From Paenibacillus phocaeensis (GTDB lineage: Bacteria; Bacillota; Bacilli; Paenibacillales; Paenibacillaceae), in contig NZ_FCOQ01000013.1 in the NCBI RefSeq assembly GCF_900021165.1, forward strand, positions 93,512-157,511: a DNA stretch of 64,000 nucleotides, written 5' to 3'. The notes beneath the pieces are model-generated. The model saw nothing but the letters and a program-made list of their open reading frames with translations. It was not told the DNA's origin and made no database searches. The position numbers and the translations under genes are program-made. Of the stretch, positions 8,320 to 17,200 are shown piece by piece (position 1 is the stretch's first letter; each line of letters opens with the position of its first letter).

Positions 8320-10186
8320 GGGAATAGCTTTTGAAGCTGCGGCCTCGCCGAGTCAACCGAAGTGCGTTCAGAATCACCAGAATCACGCTGAATTCATGAA
8401 TAAACATCCCCGAGGCCAAAAAAATATGCTCTGTTAATACGCCCGCCAGCAACAGAGCCACAACCGCCACGGCAAACCACAGGTTTTGCTTCATGTTGCG
8501 GACCGTGCGCTTCGCCAGCCGGCGGGCGTATACGAGTTGATCCAGCCGATCGGTCATGATCACGACATCCGCCGTCTCAATCGCGACATCCGTTCCTGTG
8601 CCTCCCATCGCCACCCCGATATCGGCGGCGGCGATGGCCGGAGCGTCGTTGATGCCGTCGCCCAGCATGGCGACGCGGTACCCCCGACGCTTCCACTCCC
8701 GGATGTGCGCCACCTTCTCCGCCGGAAGCAGCCCGGCGTACACCTGGTCGATCCCGACCCGGTCCGCAACATGCCGGGCGGCATGAACGTTGTCGCCGGT
8801 CAGCATCAGCACCTGCTTCACGCCCTGCCGCTTCAGTCCCCGAATCGCTTCCTGCGCTTCGGGGCGTACCGGGTCGGCAATGGCGAGGCTGCCGAGCAAC
8901 TCCCCTTCGGCGGCTGCGAACACGACCGTATAGCCTTGCTTCTCCTGACGTTCTGCTTCCGCCTGCGCCTCTTCATTTATAGCAACGCCAAGCTGCTCCA
9001 ACCAAGCCCGCTTCCCTGCCAGAACACGTTGCCCGCCAACCGTTCCGCGAATCCCGTTTCCTTTCTGCACCTCCACCTGCTCCGGCTGGTCGGCTGGTTC
9101 CAAGCCCCAAGCCTTCGCCGCATTGACAATCGCCTGACCCAGCGGATGCTCCGAGGCAGACTCGACCGAAGCGACAAGCGTCAACAGCTCATGTTCCCGG
9201 GTGCCGCCATAGGCGTGTACCTCAACTACGGCGGGTCTCCCCTCCGTTAGGGTCCCGGTCTTGTCGAACACGACCACCTCCGCCCGGGCCAGGTTCTCCA
9301 GAACCTCCCCGCCTTTTAGCAGTAAACCGTTCGCGGCCCCGTTCCCCAGTCCGGCCACCATCGATACGGGAGCGGAGATGACGAGCGCGCCCGGACAAGC
9401 AATCACCAGGAACGTCAGCGCCAGTTCGGGATTCCGGGAGACGAAGTAGACCAGCACTGCCAGCAGCAGCATACCCGGCGTATAGTAAGAGGCGAATTTG
9501 TCCAAAAACTTTTGCGTTTTCGCTTTGGATTCCTGAGCTTCTTCCACCAGCTCGATAATTTTGGCATAGGTGGTATCTTCCCCGACCTGTTCGGCGATCA
9601 CCTCAAGATAGCCCGTATCTACGGTTGTCCCGCTGAATACACGGTCGTGAGCTTGCTTAGGAACGGGTACCGGTTCGCCAGTAATCGCCGCCTCGTTCAC
9701 GAGAGCTTGGCCGGAAGCCACCTGGCCGTCGACCGCAATTTTGCTGCCCGAAGGCAGCAATACCCGGTCTCCCCGCGCCACTTCGGACGCGGGCACCTTG
9801 ATCCGGGTGCCGTCCCGAAGCACAAGGGCCTCTGCCGGGGCCTGATCGATCAGAGCCTTCAAGGCGGAGCGCGTCTTGCCCAGCGTAATTGCCTCAAGGT
9901 ACGCTCCCAGCCGGAACAAAAAGGCCACCGCGGCTGCCTCGACATTTTCGCCGAGAATGACGGCTCCGATCATCGCAATCGTCACCAACAGCTCGATGCT
10001 GAAGGCGCGTAACCGGAGGGCTTGCAGTGCTTTAACTGCAATGGCCCATCCGGAGATCACAGACGCGAGGAGCAATGCGCCGCCCTTCGCCGTCTCCCAG
10101 CCCATCAGGTACGCTCCACCCGCCAAAGCCAGCAGCAGCCCGGACGCCAGCAATGCCGTCGGTTTACGATGCGCGGCCATCGCCAT
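8267..10186 (-). CDS. PIB-type heavy-metal-transporting P-type ATPase
   Basis: A 639-residue membrane pump exporting a transition metal using ATP. The actuator motif TGE lies near residue 169, the phosphorylation motif DKTGT at 308-312, the TGDN motif in the P domain and the GDGINDAPA hinge follow, and there are about eight membrane segments. The metal-binding TM motif reads ACPGALVIS, so it is CPG (Cys264-Pro-Gly) instead of the usual CPC, which makes metal specificity uncertain. There is no N-terminal HMA domain; instead a separate HMA protein is encoded just upstream with a 23-base overlap, implying translational coupling. The C-terminal tail overlaps the convergent peroxiredoxin gene. Cd/Zn/Co-type export is the default inference; iron export is possible. 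Confidence 0.92.
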   Translation of the reverse strand: MAMAAHRKPTALLASGLLLALAGGAYLMGWETAKGGALLLASVISGWAIAVKALQALRLRAFSIELLVTIAMIGAVILGENVEAAAVAFLFRLGAYLEAITLGKTRSALKALIDQAPAEALVLRDGTRIKVPASEVARGDRVLLPSGSKIAVDGQVASGQALVNEAAITGEPVPVPKQAHDRVFSGTTVDTGYLEVIAEQVGEDTTYAKIIELVEEAQESKAKTQKFLDKFASYYTPGMLLLAVLVYFVSRNPELALTFLVIACPGALVISAPVSMVAGLGNGAANGLLLKGGEVLENLARAEVVVFDKTGTLTEGRPAVVEVHAYGGTREHELLTLVASVESASEHPLGQAIVNAAKAWGLEPADQPEQVEVQKGNGIRGTVGGQRVLAGKRAWLEQLGVAINEEAQAEAERQEKQGYTVVFAAAEGELLGSLAIADPVRPEAQEAIRGLKRQGVKQVLMLTGDNVHAARHVADRVGIDQVYAGLLPAEKVAHIREWKRRGYRVAMLGDGINDAPAIAAADIGVAMGGTGTDVAIETADVVIMTDRLDQLVYARRLAKRTVRNMKQNLWFAVAVVALLLAGVLTEHIFLASGMFIHEFSVILVILNALRLTRRGRSFKSYSLTGVSTAPGCLPGRGAS

Positions 10187-10403
10187 GGCCCCCTCCAGCG
10201 AGCACCGGGTACCCCAGCTTCGCCAGCGTGTTTCTTAGTTCTTCCTCCTGTACCCGCCCCTCGTCGAACCTGATCTTCACCTTGCTGGAGTGGAACAACA
10301 CTTGGACTTCTACAACTCCCGGCTGTTTCGTCAGCACGGTTTCGATTTTCTTGATACAGCTCGGGCAGGTGAGCTCTGCGACTTTCCATTTTACGGTGAT
10401 CAT
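10164..10403 (-). CDS. Small HMA-domain metal-binding protein
   Basis: A 79-residue protein made of one heavy-metal-associated domain. The TCPSC metal site is at residues 12-16, followed by IKKIETVLTKQPGVVEVQVLFHSSKVKIRFDE, as in CopZ and ATPase N-domains. The ATG at 10403 has GGGGAG nine bases upstream; further in-frame codons upstream lack a ribosome site. Its end overlaps the ATPase start by 23 bases, so the pair probably acts as metallochaperone and pump, or as a split version of an HMA-fused ATPase. Confidence 0.88.
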   Translation of the reverse strand: MITVKWKVAELTCPSCIKKIETVLTKQPGVVEVQVLFHSSKVKIRFDEGRVQEEELRNTLAKLGYPVLAGGGHGDGRAS

Positions 10404-10549
10404 ATTGGCAACTCCCCTTTCGGTTCTTGATGGCTTCATCGTAACCCTGCTGCCCAAGGGATTCCTTGATTCGCGTCAAGTCGGAGATAAAGGATCGATT
10501 AGTACGTACGCTGCCCCACCTGTGACGGATGAGAGTTGTACCGCTAGTC

Positions 10550-10735
10550 GTGTAACGCTGATGACAAACGCTATTTGCGCCAAAATGGAGGGTCTCCGCG
10601 TGTAACGCTTGCCACAAACGCTATTGGGTCGATTTCCTGCGTTACGGAGCGAAAATCCCGTCCTTAAGCTCGCTGACAAGCGTTAGAGCGCCAGCCCCCC
10701 TCTTTTTCGCCAAATAAGACTTGTGGCAAGCGTTA
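10550..10735. repeat. Dispersed GTAACGCTT-type repeat, direct and inverted copies
   Basis: GTGTAACGCTGATGACAAACGCTATT-like units start at 10550 and 10600 (50-base spacing, second copy TAACGCTTGCCACAAACG). Inverted partial copies lie at about 10673-10686 (GACAAGCGTTAG) and 10720-10735 (CTTGTGGCAAGCGTTA). No gene is convincing here; frames that cross it are low-complexity. Confidence 0.65.
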
Positions 10736-10756
10736 GCGCGGACGGGGATGCAGTGG

Positions 10757-11000
10757 GAGGTACGGCGAGGGGCAGATGTAGAAGAAAATGCGACGAAGAG
10801 ACAGGTGAAAAAAGAGAAGAAGGTACGACGCGCACGCAGGTGCTGCAATATAGAATGAGGTACGGCGAGGAAACAGGTGCAGAAGAAGAGATACGACGAA
10901 GATGCAAGCGCAGAAGGAGAAGAGGTCACGCCGCGCACGCAGGTACTGCAGATGTAGAATGAGGTACGACGTGGACACAGGTACAAACGCAGGTCCAGAC
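10757..11000. repeat. About 100-bp imperfect tandem repeat, purine-rich on the plus strand
   Basis: Units begin with GAGGTACGGCGAGG at 10757 and 10857 and with GAGGTACGACGTGG at 10961. Units 1 and 2 both continue through a GAAGAAGA-rich tract to GCGCACGCAGGTRCTGCA and end with TAGAAT before the next unit. Unit lengths are about 100 and 104 bases; the third copy is truncated. Frames across it on the minus strand are Ser/Pro/Leu-rich artefacts. Confidence 0.75.
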
Positions 11001-11079
11001 GCTTCAGCACTCCAGACAACATAACTCGCTACCAAGGGACCACGCCCCTCGCAGCGAAAAAATATTTTAAAATTTGCTA

Positions 11080-11108
11080 TTGCCCTCCGAAACAGTTCCT
11101 GCTAATAT
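11080..11108 (+). promoter_or_regulatory. Candidate promoter of the structured RNA
   Basis: TTGCCC (11080-11085), a 17-base spacer, then TAATAT (11103-11108). Transcription would start near 11115, just before the first stem of the RNA candidate. Confidence 0.5.
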
Positions 11109-11114
11109 TAAGGA

Positions 11115-11545
11115 GCATGATTTTTGGAAAGGTTGTATTCAATATATCTTGAGTCTTTCCAAGCAGATAATTTTTGACCACTTTCCACAGGAGAGTTAAG
11201 GCCATACGGACAGCCGGGTCAAATGCCGATTGGCAACTTAGTTGCCTTATTGATTGAGTTAAAAGCTCAAATTTTATAAGTTGGTTACTTTACAACCAGT
11301 GCATATGCACATCAACTTGTGAAACGGTCAATAAGAGTGGTAAAGGCGAATTATTTGCTAAATAGACTCTGATCAAAGCATGATATATTGAATATTAAGA
11401 CTTCCACTGCGTGCGTTCGTGCGGATGATTCCGCGCGGCGATGTTGACGGGCGTTTGTCCGTCATGATGGAGCTTTTCTTAATATTGACTATATCAGAAG
11501 CAAGTGATGCGCAAAGCTATGCGTGCATTCACTTGCTTTTTTTAC
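11115..11545 (+). ncRNA. Candidate structured RNA or leader upstream of the polyamine operon
   Basis: The stretch is gene-free but full of helices on the plus strand. 11124-11131 pairs with 11155-11162 (TTGGAAAG/CTTTCCAA). A junction is closed by TTTGACC (11173) and GGTCAAA (11217), holding an ACTTTCC/GGAGAGT hairpin and a GGC/GCC hairpin. GGCAAC/GTTGCC (11232-11246) and TTGAG/CTCAA (11254-11270) follow. A three-way junction is closed by AAGTTG (11278) and CAACTT (11313) with GGTT/AACC and GTGCATATGCAC arms. A ten-base stem AATATTAAGA (11391) / TCTTAATATT (11477) encloses two more hairpins. It ends in a strong terminator 55 bases before the start codon of the next gene. I do not recognise it as a known riboswitch class, T-box or intron. 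It could be a riboswitch/attenuator or a free-standing ncRNA. Confidence 0.55.
11498..11543 (+). terminator. Terminator between the structured RNA and the carboxynorspermidine operon
   Basis: AAGCAAGTGA (11498) pairs with TCACTTGCTT (11529), with an inner GCGC/GCGT-type arm, followed by seven Ts. No complete coding gene precedes it on this strand, so it ends either an ncRNA or an attenuated leader. Confidence 0.85.
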
Positions 11546-11598
11546 GTTTCACGCCCGCTATGCCAAAAAAAATTCGAAGAAGACTAGGAGATGGAACA

Positions 11599-12852
11599 AT
11601 GGGAAAAGCACTGATCATCGGCTGCGGCGGCGTCGCTTCCGTGGCCATCCACAAATGCGTTCAAAACAGCGAGGTTTTTGAAGAAATCTGCATCGCCAGC
11701 CGCACCAAGTCGAAATGCGACGCGCTGAAAGCGAAGCTGGACGGCGGCAAAACGAAAATCACGACGGCCCAGGTCGATGCCAACAACGTCGACGAGTTGA
11801 TCGCGTTGATCAATGAGGTTAAGCCGGACGTGGTCATGAACCTGGCTTTGCCCTATCAGGATTTGACGATCATGGACGCCTGCCTGGCGACCAAGACGAA
11901 CTACCTGGATACCGCCAACTATGAGCCGGAAGATACGGCGAAATTCGAATATAAATGGCAGTGGGAATACCGCGAGCGTTTCGAGAAAGCCGGCATCACC
12001 GCCCTGCTGGGCAGCGGCTTTGACCCTGGCGTTACCGGCGTATTTTCCGCGTATGCCCTGAAGCATCACTTCGACGAAATCGAGTACATCGACATCCTCG
12101 ACTGCAACGCGGGCGACCATGGCTACCCGTTTGCAACGAACTTCAACCCGGAGATCAACATCCGCGAGGTGTCCGCGAAGGGCAGCTACTGGGAGAACGG
12201 CGAATGGATCGAAACCGAGCCGATGGAGATCAAACGCGTCTACAACTTCCCGGAAATCGGGGAGAAGGATATGTACCTGCTGCACCATGAGGAAATCGAG
12301 TCCCTGGCCCTCAACATTCCGGGCATCAAACGGATCCGCTTCTTCATGACGTTTGGCCAAAGCTATCTGACGCACCTGAAATGCCTCGAGAACGTCGGCA
12401 TGACCTCGATCGAGCCGATCGAGTTCGAAGGCAAGCAAATCGTGCCGCTGCAGTTCCTGAAAGCCGTGCTGCCGGATCCGTCTTCGCTGGGACCGCGCAC
12501 GAAGGGCAAAACGAACATCGGCTGTATTTTCAAAGGCAAAAAAGACGGCAAAGATAAGCTGTACTATGTATATAACGTGTGCGACCACGAAGAATGCTAC
12601 AAGGAAGTCGGCTCCCAAGCCGTGGCTTACACGACCGGCGTACCGGCGATGATCGGCGCGATGCTGCTGATGAACGGCACTTGGAACAAACCGGGGGTTT
12701 ACAACATCGAAGAGTTCGATCCGGATCCATTCATGGATGCGCTGAACAAGTGGGGCCTGCCTTGGAAAGAAAGCTTCAATCCGGAGCTGGTGGATGCCTT
12801 CCCGGAAGAGGAGACCTCCGCAGAGCGCAAAGAAACGGAGTACGTTAGATAA
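11599..12852 (+). CDS. Carboxynorspermidine synthase (saccharopine dehydrogenase family)
   Basis: A 417-residue NAD(P)H-dependent dehydrogenase predicted to condense aspartate semialdehyde with a diamine (1,3-diaminopropane or putrescine) to carboxynorspermidine or carboxyspermidine. The Rossmann motif is ALIIGCGGVAS at the N-terminus; GSGFDPGVTGVFSAYA and CNAGDHGYPFATNF are typical of this branch. The ATG at 11599 has AGGAGATGG in front and fits the family N-terminus; an in-frame extension to 11419 would run through the terminator and is rejected. The decarboxylase gene follows with one base between, so the two form an operon behind the candidate RNA leader. The Lys1-like name is excluded mainly by this neighbour. 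Confidence 0.9.
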   Translation: MGKALIIGCGGVASVAIHKCVQNSEVFEEICIASRTKSKCDALKAKLDGGKTKITTAQVDANNVDELIALINEVKPDVVMNLALPYQDLTIMDACLATKTNYLDTANYEPEDTAKFEYKWQWEYRERFEKAGITALLGSGFDPGVTGVFSAYALKHHFDEIEYIDILDCNAGDHGYPFATNFNPEINIREVSAKGSYWENGEWIETEPMEIKRVYNFPEIGEKDMYLLHHEEIESLALNIPGIKRIRFFMTFGQSYLTHLKCLENVGMTSIEPIEFEGKQIVPLQFLKAVLPDPSSLGPRTKGKTNIGCIFKGKKDGKDKLYYVYNVCDHEECYKEVGSQAVAYTTGVPAMIGAMLLMNGTWNKPGVYNIEEFDPDPFMDALNKWGLPWKESFNPELVDAFPEEETSAERKETEYVR

Positions 12853-12853
12853 T

Positions 12854-13981
12854 ATGCGCTTCGAGGAACTGCCAACACCTTGTTATGTGGTCGATGAGAA
12901 ACTTTTGGAGCAAAACCTGAAGATCCTGGGCGGGATTATGGAGCGGACGGGCGCGAAGATTATTTTGGCGCAAAAAGCATTTTCGATGTACACGACCTAT
13001 CCGCTGATCGGTCAATATTTGAGCGGCACGGCGTCCAGCGGTTTATATGAAGCCCGGCTCGGCCGCGAGGCGATGGGCAAGGAGAATCACGTCTTTGCCC
13101 CGGCCTACCGGGACGATCAGATGGACGAAATCATCGACCTCTGCGATCATGTGATCTTCAACTCGTTCTCCCAAGTGGAGAAATATCGCGATCGGGTGCT
13201 GGCCGCCGGCAAAAAAATCGGTCTGCGCATCAACCCCGAATGCTCTACGCAGGTCGGGCATGACATCTATAACCCTTGCGCGGTGGGTTCGCGCTTTGGC
13301 GTGACGATCGAGCACTTCCGTCCCGAGCTGCTGGACGGCGTGTCCGGCCTTCATTTTCATACCTTGTGCCAGCAGAACTCGGACGATTTGGCAACGACGC
13401 TGGATGCGGTTGAGGCGAAGTTCGGACCGTGGCTGCCGCAAATGGAATGGATTAATTTCGGCGGCGGTCATCACATCACGCGTGAAGATTACGATATTCC
13501 GCTGCTGGAAGCGTGCATTCGGCGGATGCAGGACAAATACGGCCTGGAGGTGTATCTGGAGCCGGGCGAAGCCGTTGCGCTGAACGCCGGTTACCTGATC
13601 ACAACCGTGCTGGATACGATGAAAAACGGCATGGACATCGCCATCGTCGATGCTTCGGCTTCCTGCCATATGCCGGACGTGCTGGAGATGCCTTACCGTC
13701 CGCCGCTGCTTGGCTCGGGCGAACCCGGCGAGAAGCCGCATACCTATCGGCTGGGCGGGCCAACCTGCCTGTCTGGGGACAATATCGGCGATTACTCGTT
13801 CGACCAGCCGCTGAAGCCGGGCGACCGCCTGGTGTTCGGCGACATGGCCATCTACTCGATGGTGAAGAACACCACCTTCAACGGGATGCCGTTGCCGGCG
13901 CTTGTGCTGAAGCATAAGGACGGCGATTGCGAAATCCTGCATCAATTCGGATATGAAGACTTTAAAATGCGGTTGGCGTAA
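12854..13981 (+). CDS. nspC: Carboxynorspermidine decarboxylase
   Basis: A 375-residue PLP-dependent, alanine-racemase-fold decarboxylase that turns carboxy(nor)spermidine into (nor)spermidine. It begins MRFEELPTPCYVVDEKLLEQN; the PLP lysine lies in ILAQKAFSMY, followed by SGTASSGLYEA; the glycine loop is WINFGGGHH, and the active-site cysteine region is GGPTCLSGD near the C-terminus. The ATG at 12854 is one base after the dehydrogenase stop; an in-frame ATG at 12794 would overlap that gene. A terminator follows. Together with the preceding gene this is the S-adenosylmethionine-independent route to spermidine-type polyamines. Confidence 0.93.
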   Translation: MRFEELPTPCYVVDEKLLEQNLKILGGIMERTGAKIILAQKAFSMYTTYPLIGQYLSGTASSGLYEARLGREAMGKENHVFAPAYRDDQMDEIIDLCDHVIFNSFSQVEKYRDRVLAAGKKIGLRINPECSTQVGHDIYNPCAVGSRFGVTIEHFRPELLDGVSGLHFHTLCQQNSDDLATTLDAVEAKFGPWLPQMEWINFGGGHHITREDYDIPLLEACIRRMQDKYGLEVYLEPGEAVALNAGYLITTVLDTMKNGMDIAIVDASASCHMPDVLEMPYRPPLLGSGEPGEKPHTYRLGGPTCLSGDNIGDYSFDQPLKPGDRLVFGDMAIYSMVKNTTFNGMPLPALVLKHKDGDCEILHQFGYEDFKMRLA

Positions 13982-14000
13982 ACCACCGCTTGAATTCGAA

Positions 14001-14044
14001 GAGACTGCCTCTGGTCTATTGACCTGGGGTTGGTCTCTTTTTTT
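14001..14044 (+). terminator. Terminator of the polyamine operon
   Basis: GAGAC...GTCTC outer pairing with an inner GGTC-TATT-GACC hairpin, then seven Ts. Confidence 0.75.
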
Positions 14045-14222
14045 CGCTCTAAAAACCATAGACATGCACACCATTTCCATAGAAACGCACCTTTATTTGG
14101 AAGTTAACCCTGAATTATGATGGGATTGAGCTGCAAATTTGCGAACGTGTATAGGGGGAATGCGCTTCTTGGTGACATCGCTTACATGGATTAATCTTTT
14201 ATTCTGAAAGGAGAATGAAATC

Positions 14223-17200
14223 GTGAAAAGCCACAGACGCATCATCGCCTGGATCTGTATCATCACCCTGTTCGCAACAACGTTCCTCAGCGCTACAGGG
14301 TGGAGCTCGCCTGTTCAGGCGGCAGAAGGCCCGAACCTGGCCGCGGGCAAGCCCGCGATGGAATCCGGCCACGCTGACGTTTATGCCGCGGCCAACGTCA
14401 CCGACGGCGATGCCGCAACCTATTGGGAAAGTACGAATCACGCTTTTCCCGGGTGGGTTCAAGTTGACCTCGGCAGCGCGGTTCAGATCGATCAGGTCGT
14501 TCTGAAACTGCCGTCCGGCTGGGAGAGCCGCTCCCAGACTTTATCCGTGCAAGGCAGCACGGACGGCACGACCTTCACGGATCTGAAAGCCTCGGCCAAC
14601 TATACGTTTGACCCGAACGCGGGCAATACGGTGGCGATCAACTTTACGGCCGCCAGTGTGCGCTACGTGCGGATTCAGATCACGGCGAATACCGCTTGGC
14701 CGGCCGGTCAGCTCTCCGAAGTAGAGGTATATGGCGCTTCTCCTGCCGCCCCTTCCGCGATTCCGGGCAAGATCGAAGCGGAGAACTACAGCGCAATGAA
14801 CGGGATCCAGACGGAACCTACCTCGGATACGGGCAGCGGGCTGAACGTCGGCTGGATTCATGTCGGGGATTGGCTGGATTATGACGTAAACGTCGCGAAC
14901 GCAGGCACGTATACAGTGGAGTACCGAGTGGCGAGCCATGCCGGGACAGGTGCACTTCAGCTGCAATCCGGCGGGACGACGCTGGCGACGACAACGGTTC
15001 CCAACACCGGCGGATGGCAAAATTGGCAGACCGTAACGGCGAGCGTGACGCTGAGTGCCGGGTTGCAAACCCTTCGCGTCTATGCCAGCGGGTATGACTT
15101 CAACCTCAACTGGATCGCGTTTACGCCCGAAACCGGCGGCGCAGATACACAGCCGCCAACCGCTCCGGCCAACCTGGCGTTCACGCAGCCGACTTCCGGC
15201 TCCGTGAAGCTGACCTGGAGCGCCGCAACCGATAACGTTGAAGTTACCGGATACGAGATTTACGCCAACGGCCAGCTGCGCGGCAGCGTCAACGGATCGA
15301 CGCTGACCTATACGGACACGCAGCCCGCCGGCGTTACGGTGACCTATCACGTCATCGCCAAGGATGCGGCCGGCAACGCGTCGACGCCGAGCAATTCCGT
15401 GACGCGGTCCGGCTTGGGCGGAGAAGAAGGATCGAATCTCGCCATCGGCAAGACGATCACGGCTTCCTCCTCGACATTCACTTTTGTCGCCGCGAATGCC
15501 AATGATAACGACACAACCACCTATTGGGAAGGCGACGGCCATCCGAGCACCCTCACCGTGGATTTGGGCGCCGACGCCGATATTACGTCGATTGTGCTCA
15601 AGTTGAACCCTTCCAGCGAATGGGCCGCACGCACGCAAACGATTCAGGTGCTGGGACATGACCAGGACTCCACAAGCTTCACGAATCTGGTCTCGGCAGC
15701 TTCTTATACGTTTAATCCGGCTTCCCAGAACACCGTCATGATCCCGGTGAGCGCCACGGTAAGTCAGGTACAGCTGCGATTTACGGCCAATTCCGGGGCG
15801 CCGGGCGGACAAGTCGCCGAATTCCAGATCTTCGGAACGCCCGCACCCAATCCGGATCTGACCGTAACGAGCATCTCCTGGTCGCCGGCCACACCGGACG
15901 AGACGCAAGCCGTTACGCTGAACGCCACCGTTCGCAATGCGGGGACTGTCGCATCTGGAGCTACGGAGGTGAACTTCTACCTGGGCACCACTCTGGTCGG
16001 GACAGCCCCCGTTGGTGCGCTTGCCCCCGGCGCGGAGACGACGGTTTCCGCGAATATCGGAGCGAAAGAGTCCGGTTCTTATGCCGTAACGGCCAAGGCA
16101 GATGAGAACAATGCGGTGATTGAAACCAACGAGGTGAACAACAGCTACACCTCTTCCTCGGAGCTCACAATCGGTCAGGTGCAAAGCTCCGATCTGATCG
16201 CGGAAGCGGCCTGGACCCCCTCTAATCCGAGCGCAGGCGACACCGTGACTTTTACCGTCCATCTGAAAAACCAGGGCACGATTGCGTCGGCTGGCGGTGC
16301 GCACGCCATTACGCTGGAGCTGAAGAACGGCTCAGGGACGACCGTACAAACGCTAAGCGGTTCCTACAGCGGAGCCTTGGCACCGGGGGCATCGGCCAAT
16401 GTCTCCATGGGGACCTGGACCGCGGTGAACGGAAGTTATACGGTGACGACGACAGTGGCGGCAGACGCGAACGAAGTCGCCGTGAAACGGAACAATAACA
16501 CCGCCACCGTCAGCTTGTATTCCGGACGTGGCGCCCATATGCCGTTCACCGTCCTGGAGGCTGAAGCCCCCTCGAACAGCACCAACGGCACGAAGCTGGC
16601 GCCAAACTTTACGCCGGGTGACTTCGCCGGGGAAGCCTCCGGGCGTTCGGCCGTTTATTTGGACGCCACAGGGGAGTATGTGGAGTTTACGTTGACCTCG
16701 CCGGCTAATGCGTTTGTGTTGCGCAATGCCGTCGCCGAGAATACCACCGGCACAATCAGCATTTATGCTAACGGTGAGGACAAAGGCGATTTTACCGTGA
16801 CCTCCAAATTTTCTTATCTCTATGCAACGCCTTCCACGCTCGGGCGGCTGGGTTATGACAACTCGGGTTCCAAGGCTTACTGGCTGTACGAGGATGCCCA
16901 GCTGATGCTCGACCAGGTATATCCGGCCGGCACCAAGATCAGAATCCAGAAGGACACCGGGGACGTGCCGTGGATCTACGTGGACATGCTTGAGACGGAA
17001 AACGTCGCACCGGCGGCAACCAACCCGGATCCAAGTAAATACGTTCAAGTGTCAAGCACGAAGTCGATTGAGCAAGCGCTGAACGAATTCCGTCAGGATT
17101 CGTCCAAGAAAGGGATCTTCATTCCGGCCGGGGAGTGGACGATTTCGTCTAAGATCTTCTTGTACGGCCGGGCCACGGAAATTATCGGAGCGGGGCCTTG

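Noticed and set aside
10642..11035. Several Ser/Pro/Leu-rich minus-strand frames in the tandem-repeat area
   Set aside because: They follow the repeat units, have no homology features and no ribosome sites.
11419..11598. In-frame N-terminal extension of the carboxynorspermidine synthase
   Set aside because: It would translate through a terminator and structured RNA; the internal ATG has a good ribosome site and the family N-terminus.
14541..16304. 587-codon open frame on the minus strand inside the GH87 gene
   Set aside because: Arg/Gly-rich shadow of a GC-rich coding region; no family motif and no ribosome site.
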